Source: Oscillatoria sp. Prado101 (lineage in GTDB: Bacteria > Cyanobacteriota > Cyanobacteriia > Cyanobacteriales > Oscillatoriaceae). Taken from it: a stretch of DNA of 15,194 nucleotides. Positions 14,292-15,194 of this stretch are shown here, one piece after another (within the stretch, counting starts at the first letter, position 1; each line of letters begins with the position of its first letter). The notes under the pieces are model-generated. The model saw only the letters and a program-made list of their open reading frames with translations. It was not told the DNA's origin and did no database searches. A program made the translations under genes and the position numbers. The DNA is taken from the NCBI GenBank assembly GCA_025454445.1, contig JALOOK010000084.1, positions 1-15,194 on the forward strand. The letters run 5' to 3'.

Positions 14292-14504
14292 ATGTCAGTT
14301 GAGTGCTTTACCACCAAAACCTTGGACGACCAGTCCCGTGCTACTACCTTACTGGAAGAACCGGAAAAAGACCCCCTGATTTCTCCGCAAGCCTCCACCT
14401 GCACTTGGTGTGGGAAGAACATGATTTTTGGCGACCACTGCAAGAGTCGCAATCAAGCTGCAAACTGCTATAATTACGCAGAGACAAGGAAGCGTAAAAG
14501 ATAA
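14292..14504 (+). CDS. Small cysteine-rich protein, possible zinc-binding
   Basis: 70 residues. The ATG at 14292 is preceded by AGAGGA at the right distance (about 8 nt), and the frame ends in a basic tail ETRKRKR. The centre contains CTWC (37-40), GDHC (47-50) and C59: a C-x2-C...H-C...C pattern that could bind zinc. The first 35 residues are acidic and probably disordered. I do not recognise a named family. It is transcribed away from the STAND gene. Promoter boxes upstream are not clear; TTGAAA around 14164 with an AT-rich box 17 bp on is possible. Direct repeats and two C/G hairpins follow the stop. A good ribosome binding site and sensible composition make it likely real. Confidence 0.65.
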   Translation: MSVECFTTKTLDDQSRATTLLEEPEKDPLISPQASTCTWCGKNMIFGDHCKSRNQAANCYNYAETRKRKR

Positions 14505-14509
14505 AAACC

Positions 14510-14543
14510 AGTCTAATTAGTTGCTAAGTGCAAGTCTAATTAG
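14510..14543. repeat. 11-bp direct repeat AGTCTAATTAG
   Basis: AGTCTAATTAG occurs at 14510-14520 and again at 14533-14543, a 23-bp period, just past the small gene's stop codon. Confidence 0.7.
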
Positions 14544-14552
14544 CGGATCTTT

Positions 14553-14603
14553 CCCCCCTTTAACAAGGGGGGCTCTAGAATGTCACCCCCTTAAAAAGGG
14601 GGG
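14553..14603. repeat. Two C/G hairpins
   Basis: CCCCCCTT (14553-14560) pairs with AAGGGGGG (14565-14572) around TAAC. CCCCCTT (14586-14592) pairs with AAGGGGG (14596-14602) around AAA. The two are related copies followed by GGCT. They may help end transcription of the small gene although no T-run follows. Confidence 0.7.
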
Positions 14604-14639
14604 CTAGCAGTATCCTCAAATCTTTTGGATGATTTTCCC

Positions 14640-15012
14640 ATGTCTAAGAAAAACATCTCACTGCTGTTCTTCTTGCCGCTGACATTACTGATTTATTTTA
14701 CTCGTTGGCGCACAAAACATTAAAAAAGTTGAGAGCGATGTTTTCACAGGTAATTGCTCGCGAAATGGTATGTTTGGGGGGGGAACTGGAATTGGGATAC
14801 CTGTACATTCCCCCGAAATGGTGCCTTTTACTCGGGCAAGTTCCGCCTGAAAATAACTAAAATTGAGGGCGGGAGCAGCAGTTCGTATAACTCGAACCGG
14901 TGATAAGGAATACAACTTAAATGCAAATCAGTTTCTCAATGTAACTTCCGAAAAAAAGGAGGTTGCGCAAGTTCGTTTGTTCCCTCAAGAGCGGGGAGCG
15001 ACAGTTTTTTAA
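14640..15012 (+). pseudogene. Traces of a small exported protein gene, frame broken several times
   Basis: The ATG at 14640 starts MSKKNISLLFFLPLTLLIYF, a good signal peptide or membrane anchor, and stops at 14721-14723 after 27 codons. In the +1 frame the region continues LVGAQNIKKVESDVFTGNCS and on to a TGA at 14848-14850 and a TAA at 14854-14856. The same frame then reads sensibly again from GAAVRITRTGDKEYNL through NANQFLNVTSEKKEVAQVR to a TAA at 15010-15012. A signal peptide with an Ala cleavage site followed by a polar domain of about 90 residues would make one secreted protein. Evidence is compositional only and I know no homologue. The first 27 codons could instead be a genuine one-helix microprotein. 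Confidence 0.35.
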
Positions 15013-15095
15013 AAAATCCAGCCTTACTAACGAAGCTGTAGATAATTGATCGCATTTGTTAGTGCTTAATGGCAGTCCTAAGGCTCTAACCAATG

Positions 15096-15194
15096 CCGGT
15101 TTCTCCGCACCGGCAGAAACCGGGTTTCTGAGACAAACGCAAGCATCTCACCCGAAAGATTATTCAGAAACCCGGTTTCTCCGCACCGGCAGAA
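15096..15194. repeat. Direct copies of a CCGGTTTCTCCGCACCGGCAGAA unit with AGAAACCGGGTTTCT arms
   Basis: A 23-nt unit at 15096-15118, starting CCGGTTTCTCCGCACCGG, is repeated exactly at 15172-15194. AGAAACCGGGTTTCT (15115-15129) and AGAAACCCGGTTTCT (15166-15180) are the same arms as at 4070-4160. The array runs off the window end. Confidence 0.8.

Noticed and set aside
14685..14915. 76-codon minus-strand frame
   Set aside because: No ribosome binding site or recognisable motif; the plus strand has a signal peptide and better protein-like composition, though neither is certain.

Overview
The window comes from a cyanobacterium. It carries the allophycocyanin core operon apcA-apcB-apcC, an FtsW of cyanobacterial type, large STAND ATPases with WD40 or TPR repeats, and abundant short interspersed repeats (degenerate heptamer arrays and AGAAACCCGGTTTCT hairpins). 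The repeat style suggests a filamentous form of the Oscillatoria/Microcoleus kind, but this is a guess. No exact copy of the octamer GCGATCGC (HIP1, common in many cyanobacteria) is present, while CCGG-containing words such as TGCCGGCA and CACCGGCA recur throughout.

Layout. 1-126: 3' end of an unrecognised plus-strand gene. 246-531: remains of a MazEF/PemIK-type toxin-antitoxin pair; the antitoxin has an in-frame TAA and the toxin is cut to about 12 codons. 595-2583, minus strand: three abutting ORFs that read best as one gene of about 660 codons broken by two single-base frameshifts, encoding a GHKL (MORC/Hsp90-like) ATPase with a C-terminal region that may be a PD-(D/E)xK-like nuclease. 2818-4026: ftsW. 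4228-5719: apcA, apcB and apcC, all minus strand, ending in a clear Rho-independent terminator. 5720-6266: apcA leader and promoter region, a heptamer array and a terminator hairpin. 6267-11042: a STAND ATPase of about 1,590 residues with 14 WD40 repeats. 11043-11778: a gene-free, repeat-rich stretch with six 26-bp tandem repeats. 11779-14095: an NB-ARC/TPR STAND protein whose N-terminal HTH is interrupted by a frameshift. 14292-14504: a small cysteine-rich plus-strand protein. 14640-15012: traces of a decayed small exported protein. 15096-15194: interspersed repeats running off the end.

Working together. apcABC and ftsW are core genes: phycobilisome core subunits and the septal peptidoglycan polymerase. 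The rest looks accessory. An ATPase-nuclease candidate, a dead toxin-antitoxin pair and two STAND ATPases of the kind found in signalling and anti-phage defence surround the housekeeping genes. Three apparent single-base frameshifts all lie in this accessory set and none in the core genes. They could be real decay, phase-variable tracts or assembly errors; the reads would decide. The strongest lead for an undescribed system is the GHKL ATPase-nuclease gene; second is the pair of STAND proteins.
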